Positions 17,064 to 25,739 of a stretch of DNA of 64,000 nt are shown here, one piece after another. Each line of letters starts with the position of its first letter. Position 1 is the first letter of the stretch. The position numbers and the translations under genes were made by a program. The notes below the pieces were generated by a model. The model was not told the DNA's origin and did no database searches. It was given only the letters and a program-made list of their open reading frames with translations. The stretch covers positions 3,788,501 to 3,852,500 of the forward strand of contig NZ_OZ038523.1 of assembly GCF_964036595.1 (NCBI RefSeq), written 5' to 3'. The DNA comes from Tenacibaculum sp. 190524A05c. GTDB lineage: Bacteria > Bacteroidota > Bacteroidia > Flavobacteriales > Flavobacteriaceae.

Positions 17064-18455
17064 TTAGATTCCTACTTCATCAAAAATATCTGTTAACTTG
17101 TCTCCTTCACTTGGTCTAGGAGCATTTGCACTAACAATCTTTCCGTCAGGATCAATTAAGATAAATCTCGGTAATCCTTTAATTAAGTAATCTTTTGTAA
17201 AGTCTAATTCATCTTCCGATTTACCAGCAAATAATTGTACTCCAGTCATTTCTCTGTCAACAATTGTTTGCTTCCACTTTTCTTTTAAGCTAGACTTATC
17301 AACACTAATACTTACGAATTCAATATTCTTGTCGTGGTATTGTTGCTCAAGTCTTTTTAATAATGGAATTTCTTTTTTACAGAATCCACACCAAGTAGCC
17401 CAAATGTCAATATAGATGTATTTTCCTTTACCAACCAAATCGTCTAAAGAAGTTTTACCTCCTTCGTAGTTCTCTAAATCAGTAAATTTAGGAGAAGGCT
17501 GACCTTTAGCTGTTAATTTTAACTTATTATATAAGTCGCTAATTTCTTTTTTATTCGCAGCATTTGTAGAGTACTTCATGTACTTGTCATAAAACTCACC
17601 TAAATTTTCAGTGAACGTAATACTCTTTTGTGCGATTTTGTGAATTAAGTCATTCTTAATTAACGTGTCTACAACTTCTGTATGAACTGTAGTTAATAAA
17701 GTTAAATCAAAGTCACCATCTTCTGGTTTTCTTTTATTTGCACGCTTATCTAAGAATTCTTTCATCAACGTTCTGTAAGAGAAAGAATTTACATAATCTA
17801 CAGGATTATTAAAATCAATTTTCTTAACGATATCTGATGGATAAGTACTTGATACTTCAAATTCCTCATCTCCATATAAAATTCTATGGTATGCTTGATA
17901 GTTGTTAATATTTCTTGCAAACTCGTAGTAAATATTTCTCTTTTCCTTTTCTAAATAATCTGGAGGTAACTGAGCTTCAGATGCTAAATCTTCTAATGTA
18001 GATTTATACTCATCCATCTTACTTAAAAACTCGTTTTCTTCTAAAGAGAATAACTTATTTGCGTTTCCTAAAATTAGACCGAATTTCTTATAACGTTCAG
18101 TTAAATAATTATTAATCGCTGCATTTGGTCCCTCAAAAGTTGGATCTTGAGTTCTCTTCTTAGCATCAACGATTAATTTTAAATCTTCAACTGAAGTCAA
18201 ATAAACATTAATTGGACGTTTACCAATAATCAATGTATAATGACCTGGTGTTAAATTTTTAAGTGTATCAGAAAATGTTTTTGACTTTCTATCAAACTTG
18301 ATCTTTTTCTCGAAGTTATAACCTTTAAGAGTTATATTTCGCTTTCTAAAATTCTGAACTTCACCAGAAATTAGAGAATAGTCTTTCGGTTTTGGTTTCT
18401 CACCACACGCGGTAAATAATAGTACACTTACAGCTAACAGAAACAATCTTTTCAT
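17064..18455 (-). CDS. TlpA-like thioredoxin-fold lipoprotein
   Basis: This 463-aa protein starts with a lipoprotein signal (lipobox FTAC, Cys17). Residues about 25-110 form a small beta-sandwich like the DUF4369 domain of Bacteroidota, followed by a long helical region to about 310. The C-terminal TlpA/ResA-type thioredoxin domain (about 320-460) carries the redox motif WCGFC. It probably reduces disulfides in the periplasm, anchored in a membrane. It stands alone, upstream of a terminator. Confidence 0.86.
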   Translation of the reverse strand: MKRLFLLAVSVLLFTACGEKPKPKDYSLISGEVQNFRKRNITLKGYNFEKKIKFDRKSKTFSDTLKNLTPGHYTLIIGKRPINVYLTSVEDLKLIVDAKKRTQDPTFEGPNAAINNYLTERYKKFGLILGNANKLFSLEENEFLSKMDEYKSTLEDLASEAQLPPDYLEKEKRNIYYEFARNINNYQAYHRILYGDEEFEVSSTYPSDIVKKIDFNNPVDYVNSFSYRTLMKEFLDKRANKRKPEDGDFDLTLLTTVHTEVVDTLIKNDLIHKIAQKSITFTENLGEFYDKYMKYSTNAANKKEISDLYNKLKLTAKGQPSPKFTDLENYEGGKTSLDDLVGKGKYIYIDIWATWCGFCKKEIPLLKRLEQQYHDKNIEFVSISVDKSSLKEKWKQTIVDREMTGVQLFAGKSEDELDFTKDYLIKGLPRFILIDPDGKIVSANAPRPSEGDKLTDIFDEVGI

Positions 18456-18697
18456 GATTTTCTATATTTTGGGGTAAAATAAATTATGTTTATAAGTCTC
18501 GAAATTAGCTTATTTTTAAAAGACCTCAAAATCTTTAACGAAAAAATTTGCAAAAAAAGCTTTGTTTATAGACTTTTGAGTCCAATTTTTGACAATTTTT
18601 TGAGTTGTTTTTACATTTTTTGAAATGTTTGAGGAAAATTTATTTGGAAACAAAACAACTTTATTTTAGTCTTTTAACACTTATATCTTAACCAAAC

Positions 18698-19501
18698 ATG
18701 TCTAAAGTAATATTAATCACTGGTGCTTCCTCAGGAATAGGTAAGGCAATAGCAGAATATTTAACGAGTAAACAACATATTGTTTATGGAACGAGCAGAA
18801 AACCAGAAAAAGTTAAAGATGTTGATTTTTCAATGGTGGCTTTAGATGTGTTACATGTAGACTCTATTGATGCTGCTGTGAAAGAGGTTGTGAAAAAGGA
18901 GGGAAGAATAGATGTTCTTATTAATAATGCTGGGCGAGGATTAATGGGAGCTGTTGAAGATATACCCACAGAAGAACTAAAAGCTGGTTTTGATACGAAC
19001 TTTTTTGGACCAATTGAGGTAATTAAAAAAGTGATGCCACATATGAGAAAACAAAAGAGTGGATTAATAATTAATGTAACTTCTTTAGCTGCTTATTCTG
19101 GATTACCATTTAGAGGAGCATATTCTGCAAGTAAGGGAGCGTTGGAATTATTAACAGAATCAATAAGTATGGAAGCAAAGAATTTTGGAGTTAATGTAAC
19201 CAGTATTGCTCCAGGAAGTTTTGCTACTAGTATTTCTGCGGGTAGATATTATACTCCTGTACTAGAAGATTCAGCGTACAAAGAAGCTTACAGTAAGAAC
19301 TTAAAAGTTTCTGACGATTATGTAGATGAAGGTTTAAATCCAATTTTAATTGCGAGACTTGTCGATAAGATTATCAATACGAAAAAACCTAAACTGCACT
19401 ATAAAATTGGAGCTTTCATGGAGCGTTTTTCAGTCTTTTTAAAGAGAGCTTTACCAGATCGTGTCTATGAAAAATTAATTATGAATCATTACAAATTGTA
19501 A
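18698..19501 (+). CDS. SDR family oxidoreductase
   Basis: This 267-aa cytoplasmic enzyme is a classical short-chain dehydrogenase/reductase. The nucleotide-binding motif TGASSGIG is at residues 8-15, NNAG near 82-85, the catalytic Ser in INVTSLAAYSG near 135, and YSASKGA near 150 supplies the catalytic Tyr and Lys. The basic residues after the second strand (SRKPEK) favour NADP(H). The substrate cannot be read from the sequence. It is convergent with the HAD gene, six bases apart. Confidence 0.92.
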   Translation: MSKVILITGASSGIGKAIAEYLTSKQHIVYGTSRKPEKVKDVDFSMVALDVLHVDSIDAAVKEVVKKEGRIDVLINNAGRGLMGAVEDIPTEELKAGFDTNFFGPIEVIKKVMPHMRKQKSGLIINVTSLAAYSGLPFRGAYSASKGALELLTESISMEAKNFGVNVTSIAPGSFATSISAGRYYTPVLEDSAYKEAYSKNLKVSDDYVDEGLNPILIARLVDKIINTKKPKLHYKIGAFMERFSVFLKRALPDRVYEKLIMNHYKL

Positions 19502-19507
19502 TTTTCC

Positions 19508-20317
19508 TTAATTACTTTCTTTTTCATTTATTAATAACTCGAGTATTTTCTCAACTCCGAAATCATCATTACTATGAGTAGAGTAGTTCGCGGTTTGTTT
19601 TACTAAAGGATGCGCATTTTCCATGGCATAACTAAAATGAGCTTTTTTAAGCATTTCAATGTCGTTGTTATAATCACCAAATACCATTGTTTCATCCGGT
19701 GAAATATTGTATTTGTCCTGAATAAGTTCTACAGCGTAACCTTTATTGGCATTGTTTTCTGAAATATCAACCCAATGATTAGCGCTTACTTTAACTTTAA
19801 ACTCACTTTCTAAATGTTGCAAGTGCGGGTATAAATGTTTTTCAGAACTGATTTCATGAAACAAAGCAATTTTATAAATCGGAGCAGTTATGCTCTCAGG
19901 AGAATCTATGCGTTCGTGATTTTTATAATATTCCGATAAAAGTTCAAGTAACTTTTCTGATGTGCTAGTTGTGTAAGCTTTGTCTTTTGTACAATAAACT
20001 GCGTTTACATTCTCTATTGTGTTCAAAGCTTTATTAATCTTTTCTAAATTTTCCTTCTGAATTTCTGTGGATAGTAAAACTTCATCATTCTTCAGAGCTA
20101 ACCCTCCATTTTCAGCAACAATAAGGATGTCGTCTTTTATGGTAGATAATTTATCTAGAATTCCATATAATGGTCTTCCACTTGCAGCACAAAAAAGAAT
20201 GTTATGTTCTTTTAACTTGCGAAATAAATTGAAGAATTGATCACTCACCTCATGATTGGAATTCAACAGCGTTCCATCCATATCAGTAATTACAAGTTTT
20301 ACATTTGAAAGTTTCAT
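19508..20317 (-). CDS. HAD-superfamily IIB (Cof-like) phosphatase
   Basis: This 269-aa enzyme is a Cof-type haloacid dehalogenase-family phosphatase, probably acting on sugar phosphates or similar metabolites. Motif I is DMDGTLLNSN (nucleophile Asp near residue 12), the conserved ASGRP follows near 45, and motif IV is FGDYNNDIEML near 215. The cap domain lies between. No neighbour suggests a specific substrate. Confidence 0.9.
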   Translation of the reverse strand: MKLSNVKLVITDMDGTLLNSNHEVSDQFFNLFRKLKEHNILFCAASGRPLYGILDKLSTIKDDILIVAENGGLALKNDEVLLSTEIQKENLEKINKALNTIENVNAVYCTKDKAYTTSTSEKLLELLSEYYKNHERIDSPESITAPIYKIALFHEISSEKHLYPHLQHLESEFKVKVSANHWVDISENNANKGYAVELIQDKYNISPDETMVFGDYNNDIEMLKKAHFSYAMENAHPLVKQTANYSTHSNDDFGVEKILELLINEKESN

Positions 20318-20359
20318 AGTACAATAGTTAAGAATGTAAAAGTAGTTTTTTCTCTCGGT

Positions 20360-20587
20360 TTAACTTATATGTGTACTATTAAGTAATTCATAAGTTTTGA
20401 TAGAGTGATGAGGTTTGGATTTAGAAAGTTTATATTTCGTTTTTTCCTCTTTAGGACTGCATAGGTAACAACTACAAGGTTTTCCTGTAGTTTTTAAAAT
20501 ATAGTTTTCTGAATTTTTGAGATTATAGTTTCTTAAACGTTTTTTGTATTTGTAGAAACCTTTTAAACGTCTTTCGAATTTATTCAT
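20360..20587 (-). CDS. Small basic CxCxxC protein, conserved hypothetical
   Basis: From the ATG at 20587 this is 75 aa (an upstream ATG at 20617 would add ten). It is highly basic and Tyr/Lys/Arg-rich (FERRLKGFYKYKKRLRNYN) and carries a Cys cluster in TGKPCSCYLCSPKEEK, i.e. C-x-C-x-x-C. Small proteins with this KPCSCxxC pattern occur in many Bacteroidota as I remember; no function is known to me. Basicity and the Cys knuckle suggest nucleic-acid binding, which is inference. Confidence 0.6.
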   Translation of the reverse strand: MNKFERRLKGFYKYKKRLRNYNLKNSENYILKTTGKPCSCYLCSPKEEKTKYKLSKSKPHHSIKTYELLNSTHIS

Positions 20588-20639
20588 AACAAATTTCAAA
20601 CATTTTTGATAAGTCAAATATAAACTAATTATAAAACAC

Positions 20640-20647
20640 TAGTTTTG
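20640..20647 (+). promoter_or_regulatory. Candidate TANNTTTG promoter box for transaldolase
   Basis: TAGTTTTG (20640-20647) matches the Bacteroidota -7 box, 31 bases before the transaldolase start. No clear TTG element at 17-23 bases upstream. Confidence 0.5.
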
Positions 20648-20678
20648 CAAAATAACGCAACAGTAAAACAAAAATTAG

Positions 20679-21332
20679 ATGAAGTTTTTTATTGATACAG
20701 CCAACTTAGATCAGATTCGTGAAGCACAAGCTTTAGGAATTTTAGACGGAGTAACTACTAATCCATCTTTAATGGCTAAAGAAGGAATAACAGGTGCAGA
20801 AAATATTAAGAATCATTATAAAGCTATTTGTGAAATAGTTGATGGTGATGTTTCTGCTGAGGTTATTGCTACAGATTTTGAAGGAATGGTTAAAGAAGGA
20901 GAAGAGTTAGCTGCTTTACATCCTCAAATTGTGGTAAAATTACCTATGATTGCTGACGGTGTAAAAGCTTGTAAATATTTTTCTGATAAAGGAATAAAAA
21001 CAAATGTAACTTTAGTTTTTTCTGCAGGACAAGCATTATTAGCAGCTAAAGCTGGAGCAACTTATGTTTCTCCATTTATTGGTCGTTTGGATGATATTTC
21101 TACTGATGGATTAAACTTAATTTCTGAGATTCGTCATATTTATGATAACTATATGTTCGAAACAGAAATTTTAGCTGCTTCTGTTCGTCACACAATGCAT
21201 GTGATTGATTGTGCTAAAATTGGAGCTGATGTTATGACTGGACCTTTATCTGCTATTTCAGGATTATTAAAGCATCCATTAACTGATATTGGTTTAGAGA
21301 AGTTTTTAGCTGATTATAAAAAAGGAAACTAA
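20679..21332 (+). CDS. fsa: Transaldolase / fructose-6-phosphate aldolase family
   Basis: This 217-aa enzyme is the short (subfamily 3, FSA/TalC) transaldolase, interconverting sugar phosphates in the pentose-phosphate pathway. It starts with the typical [13 protein letters not shown] and has [13 protein letters not shown] at residues 24-36. The Schiff-base lysine lies in VVKLPM (about 86-91), and [10 protein letters not shown] near 131 is also conserved. Whether it acts as a transaldolase or as an aldolase cannot be decided from sequence. A terminator follows, so it is monocistronic. Confidence 0.93.
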   Translation: MKFFIDTANLDQIREAQALGILDGVTTNPSLMAKEGITGAENIKNHYKAICEIVDGDVSAEVIATDFEGMVKEGEELAALHPQIVVKLPMIADGVKACKYFSDKGIKTNVTLVFSAGQALLAAKAGATYVSPFIGRLDDISTDGLNLISEIRHIYDNYMFETEILAASVRHTMHVIDCAKIGADVMTGPLSAISGLLKHPLTDIGLEKFLADYKKGN

Positions 21333-21360
21333 ATTATAATCGATTTAAATATATAAGAAG

Positions 21361-21390
21361 TCCACACCCATAGTGTGGATTTTCTTTTTT
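21361..21390 (+). terminator. Rho-independent terminator after transaldolase
   Basis: TCCACAC (21361-21367) pairs with GTGTGGA (21373-21379) and is followed by a T-rich tract. Confidence 0.82.
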
Positions 21391-21395
21391 AGTGA

Positions 21396-21403
21396 TACTT
21401 TTG
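21396..21403 (+). promoter_or_regulatory. Candidate TANNTTTG promoter box for menD
   Basis: TACTTTTG lies immediately after the terminator and only 7 bases before the menD start codon. If used, the mRNA would be nearly leaderless. Confidence 0.5.
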
Positions 21404-21410
21404 CAAACTG

Positions 21411-23063
21411 ATGTATCCAAAAAAACAACTTGCACAATTAGTAATTTCAGCTTGTCAGTATTATAATATTGATAAGGTAGTTATTTCTCCAGGTTCAAGA
21501 AATGCTCCTTTAACTATTGGTTTTTCAAATTTAGATGAAGTAGATACTTTTAGTATAGTTGACGAAAGAGCAGCTGCTTTTTTTGCATTAGGTATTGCAC
21601 AGCAAACAAAAAAGCCAGTAGCTATTGTTTGTACTTCAGGTTCGGCATTGTTGAATTATTATCCAGCAATTGCAGAGGCTTTTTATAGCAAAATTCCTTT
21701 ACTAGTTATTACTGCAGATAGACCTAAACATTTGATAGATATAGGAGACGGACAAACAATTCGTCAGGAGAATGTTTTTCAAAACCATATTTTATATTCT
21801 GCTAACTTAATTGAAGAAGACAGTAAAGTTGCATATAATAAAACTGAAGTTTCAAAAGCAATTGAAGAGTGTGTTTTTAATTCGGGTCCAGTTCATATAA
21901 ATGTACCTTTTAATGAACCGATTTATGAAACTGTTGAAGCAATGGAATCTTTCAGTTTTAGAAAGTATAAAGAAAAACCATCAATAAGCACTGTGAATTA
22001 TGATGAGCTTTCTGAAATATGGAATGCTTCAAAAAGAAAAATAGTTTTAGTTGGAGTTTATAATAAGTGCGAAAAAACTCAAAACCTTATTAATAGATTA
22101 GCTGAAGATTCTTCTGTGTTAATTATGACAGAAACGACTTCAAATCTTTATCATGATAATTCGATCAATTCTATTGATAAATTAATTTCGAAATTATCTA
22201 CTGAAGAATTTGAAGAACTTCAACCTGAATTGTTAGTAACATTCGGTGGAATGGTTGTTTCTAAAAGAATAAAACAGTTCTTAAGAAAATATCAACCCCA
22301 ACATCATTGGCATATAGATGAGTATAAAGAAATGGATACTTATTTCTGTTTGTCGGAATATATTAAGGAAAAACCAGTTCAGTTTTTTGATGAATTATTT
22401 CAAAAGACATTAGTTATAGATTCTGAATATCAAGAGAACTGGATAAAAGAGAAAAGGTCTCGTAATGAAAAACATGAGGTTTTTGCTAAAAAGACTCAGT
22501 ATTCAGATTTTAAGGTTACTGAAAAAGTATTGGATGCTATTCCAAATAACGCTCAAGTTCAAGTTAGTAATAGTTCTTTGATTCGATATATGCAGTTGTT
22601 TGATGTAAATTCAACTTTTAGTGTTTTTTGTAACAGAGGTACAAGCGGAATTGACGGAAGTACATCTACAGCAATTGGAGCTGCTTTTGCTTCAGATGAA
22701 CCAACAACACTACTTACAGGAGATTTAAGTTTTTTCTATGATAGCAATGCATTATGGAATTCTTATATTCCTAATGATTTTAGAATAATTATAATGAATA
22801 ATTCGGGAGGTGGGATTTTTAAAATCATACCTGGTCCGAAATCAACAAATGCACTCCAGTATTTTGAAACACCACATCAATTAACTGCAAATCATTTAGC
22901 AGAGATGTTTAATTTTGAATACGAGAAAGCCACTTCGTTAGAAGAATTGAAAGAAAAGTTAGAAGGTTTTTATCAGGATAGTAAAAAACCTAAAATTTTA
23001 GAGGTATTTACACCTTCAGAAATAAATGATCAAGTTTTAAAGGAATATTTTAATAGTTTATAA
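21411..23063 (+). CDS. menD: MenD, SEPHCHC synthase
   Basis: This 550-aa thiamine-diphosphate enzyme adds 2-oxoglutarate-derived succinic semialdehyde to isochorismate, the first committed step of menaquinone synthesis. The N-terminal ThDP Pyr domain has VISPGSRNAPLTIGF (residues about 24-38) and the activating Glu in DERAAAFFALG. The C-terminal PP domain has TGDLSFFYDSNALW and MNNSGGGIF. Length is typical. Its stop overlaps the start of the S1-domain gene (TAATG), so they are coupled. menB lies nearby at 24842. Confidence 0.95.
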   Translation: MYPKKQLAQLVISACQYYNIDKVVISPGSRNAPLTIGFSNLDEVDTFSIVDERAAAFFALGIAQQTKKPVAIVCTSGSALLNYYPAIAEAFYSKIPLLVITADRPKHLIDIGDGQTIRQENVFQNHILYSANLIEEDSKVAYNKTEVSKAIEECVFNSGPVHINVPFNEPIYETVEAMESFSFRKYKEKPSISTVNYDELSEIWNASKRKIVLVGVYNKCEKTQNLINRLAEDSSVLIMTETTSNLYHDNSINSIDKLISKLSTEEFEELQPELLVTFGGMVVSKRIKQFLRKYQPQHHWHIDEYKEMDTYFCLSEYIKEKPVQFFDELFQKTLVIDSEYQENWIKEKRSRNEKHEVFAKKTQYSDFKVTEKVLDAIPNNAQVQVSNSSLIRYMQLFDVNSTFSVFCNRGTSGIDGSTSTAIGAAFASDEPTTLLTGDLSFFYDSNALWNSYIPNDFRIIIMNNSGGGIFKIIPGPKSTNALQYFETPHQLTANHLAEMFNFEYEKATSLEELKEKLEGFYQDSKKPKILEVFTPSEINDQVLKEYFNSL

Positions 23064-23479
23064 TGGAATTAAAAGAAGGAGATAAGGTTGAGTTAATCAT
23101 AGGAGTTAGAACTGCATTAGGTTATACAGTTTTAATAGAAGAAACATATGAAGGTTTATTGTATGCTAATGAAGTATTTTCTGATCTTGAAGAAGGAATG
23201 AAAACAGTTGGTTACATTAAGAAAATCAGAGAAGATGAAAAGATTGATGTTTCGTTAAGGCCTCAAGGATTTAGAAATGTTATCGATAAAGATGTAGAGA
23301 TAGTTCTGAACAAACTTGAGGAAAAAGGGTTTCTACTATTAACAGACAAAAGCTCTCCTGAATCGATTAAATTTCACTTGCAATTAAGTAAAAAAGCATT
23401 CAAAAGAGCTATTGGTAGTTTGTATAAACAGAAAAAGATAGAATTAAAATCAGATAGAATTGAGTTAATTAAAAAATAA
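23063..23479 (+). CDS. Half-length CvfB-like S1/winged-helix RNA-binding protein
   Basis: This 138-aa protein matches the C-terminal half of CvfB: one S1-like domain (residues about 1-68; VELIIGVRTALGYTVLI, GYIKKIREDEKIDVSL) and a winged-helix domain (about 75-136; LLLTDKSSPESIKF, SKKAFKRAIGSLYKQKKIEL). CvfB proteins I know have about 280 residues with additional N-terminal S1-like domains, which are absent here. RNA binding is inferred from the fold. It overlaps menD by one base and is convergent with the next gene. Confidence 0.78.
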   Translation: MELKEGDKVELIIGVRTALGYTVLIEETYEGLLYANEVFSDLEEGMKTVGYIKKIREDEKIDVSLRPQGFRNVIDKDVEIVLNKLEEKGFLLLTDKSSPESIKFHLQLSKKAFKRAIGSLYKQKKIELKSDRIELIKK

Positions 23480-23486
23480 GTAACTC

Positions 23487-24749
23487 TTATTCGTCTTCTT
23501 TTTCTTCATCCTCTTCTTCAGGATTTTCATCGTTGTTTTCCTCTTCCTCTAAAGGTAATTCTTCAAGAGGTTGATCTTTAGGAGCATTTTTTATAGCGTT
23601 TTCAATACGAATAATGTTTTCATAAAATAATTCTGTATTAGAATCTGATAGTTCCATTTTACCATAAGCTTCTTTATAGTAGAATAAAGCTTGTTCGTAA
23701 TCTTTTCCTAATTCATGATACATTCCAACGTAATATTCTCCTAAATGAGATTCTGGGTGTTTAATCATAACAAAATCACCAAGCACTCTAAGGTAATCAC
23801 CATCCTGACGATCAATTACAATTCCTTCAATGGCATAAATATCTTCGAATCTAACGTTTAAATTAGTTCCGTATAAATATTCAATTTCAATATATTTTGA
23901 CTCTAAGTACTTAATAGCTTCAAGTGGATCAAGATCTTTAATTTTTTCATCGTACTCTTTCTTAGAAATCCTTGGATACAACTCGAAAATTGTACTAAAA
24001 ATATCCGTTGGAGCTTTTACAATTGCTGCAGGTTTATTAGGAACGTCCTTATAATCTTTAAAAGCTAAATGAAGGTTTTTAAGTTCTAATGATTCCAATC
24101 CTTTTTTAGCTTGTTCGAATAAATCTTTTCGCTCTTGTTTTTCAAAAGCATTGGAACTCATATACAAGTAAAACTGATTATCTAATTCGTCTAAACGTTT
24201 TAAATTGTATGTCGTTAACAATCGAATACTTTGATCTGTAATTCTTGGAGAAATACATACATAAGCATTAAAAATAGGTTTCTGTTCTTTTAAAAAGTGA
24301 AGTAAAAAATTAGCAGCATCACCATCTCCCACAATTGTTAAATATGGAGAGGTTTTATAGTTTGCTTCTAAGTATGGTATTAATTCACTTTTAATGTAGT
24401 TGTAAAACTTTTTACTCTGAGTTGTTAATCCACCACTTTTTCCTACCGTGGAAACATCTTTATTTCTTCCAAAATCAACATCAACACCCACTACAATTTG
24501 TTTAGGAGTTAAATCTGCTGCAGCATATATTTTCGAGTTTCCTAAATAAATATCAAATAAATAATCATTATTCAACACGATTGCTACAGGATACTTTCGA
24601 ATTGTATCTGTATCATGACCTTCAGGTAAGTATAATTTTATATCGCGATCAGCATTAAACTGAATTGAACTTACTTTTTTATTATAAATTTTCTGAGCAA
24701 AAGCCACAGAATTAAGTAATAAAAAGGCTGCTAAAATTAAATTTCTCAT
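23487..24749 (-). CDS. Exported alpha/beta-hydrolase esterase-like protein lacking the nucleophile
   Basis: This 420-aa protein has a signal peptide (to AFAQ, residue 19) and an esterase-D/Fes-like alpha/beta-hydrolase domain (about 25-260). At the nucleophile elbow, where such enzymes have GHSxGG, it reads TIVGDGDAANF: the expected Ser is Gly143 and the next Gly is Ala145. It is therefore probably not catalytic. Residues about 290-395 look helical and TPR-like (YYVGMYHELGKDYEQALFYYKEAYG), and the tail is almost all Glu, Asp and Asn. A binding or scaffold role is inference. Confidence 0.7.
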   Translation of the reverse strand: MRNLILAAFLLLNSVAFAQKIYNKKVSSIQFNADRDIKLYLPEGHDTDTIRKYPVAIVLNNDYLFDIYLGNSKIYAAADLTPKQIVVGVDVDFGRNKDVSTVGKSGGLTTQSKKFYNYIKSELIPYLEANYKTSPYLTIVGDGDAANFLLHFLKEQKPIFNAYVCISPRITDQSIRLLTTYNLKRLDELDNQFYLYMSSNAFEKQERKDLFEQAKKGLESLELKNLHLAFKDYKDVPNKPAAIVKAPTDIFSTIFELYPRISKKEYDEKIKDLDPLEAIKYLESKYIEIEYLYGTNLNVRFEDIYAIEGIVIDRQDGDYLRVLGDFVMIKHPESHLGEYYVGMYHELGKDYEQALFYYKEAYGKMELSDSNTELFYENIIRIENAIKNAPKDQPLEELPLEEEENNDENPEEEDEEKEDE

Positions 24750-24802
24750 CGATTATTTTATGTTTGGGGTTTACCTATTAAAAATGCTAAAGTATAATAT
24801 AC

Positions 24803-24810
24803 TATTTTTG
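24803..24810 (+). promoter_or_regulatory. Candidate TANNTTTG promoter box for menB
   Basis: TATTTTTG (24803-24810) lies 31 bases before the menB start, matching the Bacteroidota -7 box; no convincing upstream TTG is seen. Confidence 0.45.
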
Positions 24811-24841
24811 TTTTTCTAAATAACGATATTTTTTTCAAATT

Positions 24842-25681
24842 ATGATGAATATAGACTGGAAAACTGCAAAAGAGTACACCGATATCACTTATAAGAAGTG
24901 TAATGGTGTTGCTAGAATTGCATTTAACAGACCTAATGTGAGGAATGCTTTTAGACCTCATACTACTGCGGAATTACTGGATGCATTTCATGACGCTCAT
25001 GAAGATACTTCAATTGGTGTAGTTTTATTATCTGCTGAAGGTCCATCAACTAAAGACGGAATTTGGAGTTTTTGTTCTGGTGGAGATCAAAAAGCCCGAG
25101 GACACCAAGGATATGTTGGTCAAGATGGTTACCACAGATTGAATATTTTAGAAGTTCAACGATTAATTCGTTTTATGCCAAAAGCAGTTATTGCTGTTGT
25201 TCCAGGTTGGGCAGTTGGTGGTGGACATAGTTTACACGTAACTTGTGATTTAACTTTAGCAAGTAAGGAACATGCCATTTTTAAACAAACAGATGCAGAT
25301 GTAACGTCATTTGACGGTGGTTACGGTTCTGCTTATTTAGCTAAAATGGTTGGGCAGAAGAAAGCTAGAGAAATCTTTTTCTTAGGAAGAAATTATTCAG
25401 CTCAAGAAGCTTACGAAATGGGTATGGTAAATGCTGTTATTCCTCATGATGAATTAGAAGATACAGCTTATGAATGGGCACAAGAAATATTAGCAAAGTC
25501 TCCAACTTCAATCAAAATGTTAAAGTTTGCAATGAACTTAACAGATGATGGAATGGTTGGGCAACAAGTATTTGCTGGTGAAGCTACGCGTTTAGCTTAC
25601 ATGACAGATGAGGCAAAAGAAGGAAGAGATGCATTCTTAGAAAAAAGAAAGCCAAACTTTGATAAAAAATGGATTCCTTAG
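24842..25681 (+). CDS. menB: MenB, 1,4-dihydroxy-2-naphthoyl-CoA synthase
   Basis: This 279-aa crotonase-fold enzyme closes the second ring of the naphthoquinone in menaquinone synthesis. Diagnostic MenB segments are present: FNRPNVRNAFRPHT (near residue 27), CSGGDQKARG (near 81), the oxyanion-hole loop WAVGGGHSLHVTCDLTLAS (near 121) and DVTSFDGGYGSAYLA (near 153). The tail FDKKWIP is typical. Two in-frame ATGs (24842, 24845) are possible starts. It shares the pathway with menD 1.8 kb upstream. Confidence 0.95.
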   Translation: MMNIDWKTAKEYTDITYKKCNGVARIAFNRPNVRNAFRPHTTAELLDAFHDAHEDTSIGVVLLSAEGPSTKDGIWSFCSGGDQKARGHQGYVGQDGYHRLNILEVQRLIRFMPKAVIAVVPGWAVGGGHSLHVTCDLTLASKEHAIFKQTDADVTSFDGGYGSAYLAKMVGQKKAREIFFLGRNYSAQEAYEMGMVNAVIPHDELEDTAYEWAQEILAKSPTSIKMLKFAMNLTDDGMVGQQVFAGEATRLAYMTDEAKEGRDAFLEKRKPNFDKKWIP

Positions 25682-25739
25682 AGAGGAATTCATTTTTGCT
25701 ATGTAAAATTATAAATTCTCCATTCTATCCAAATTTCTA

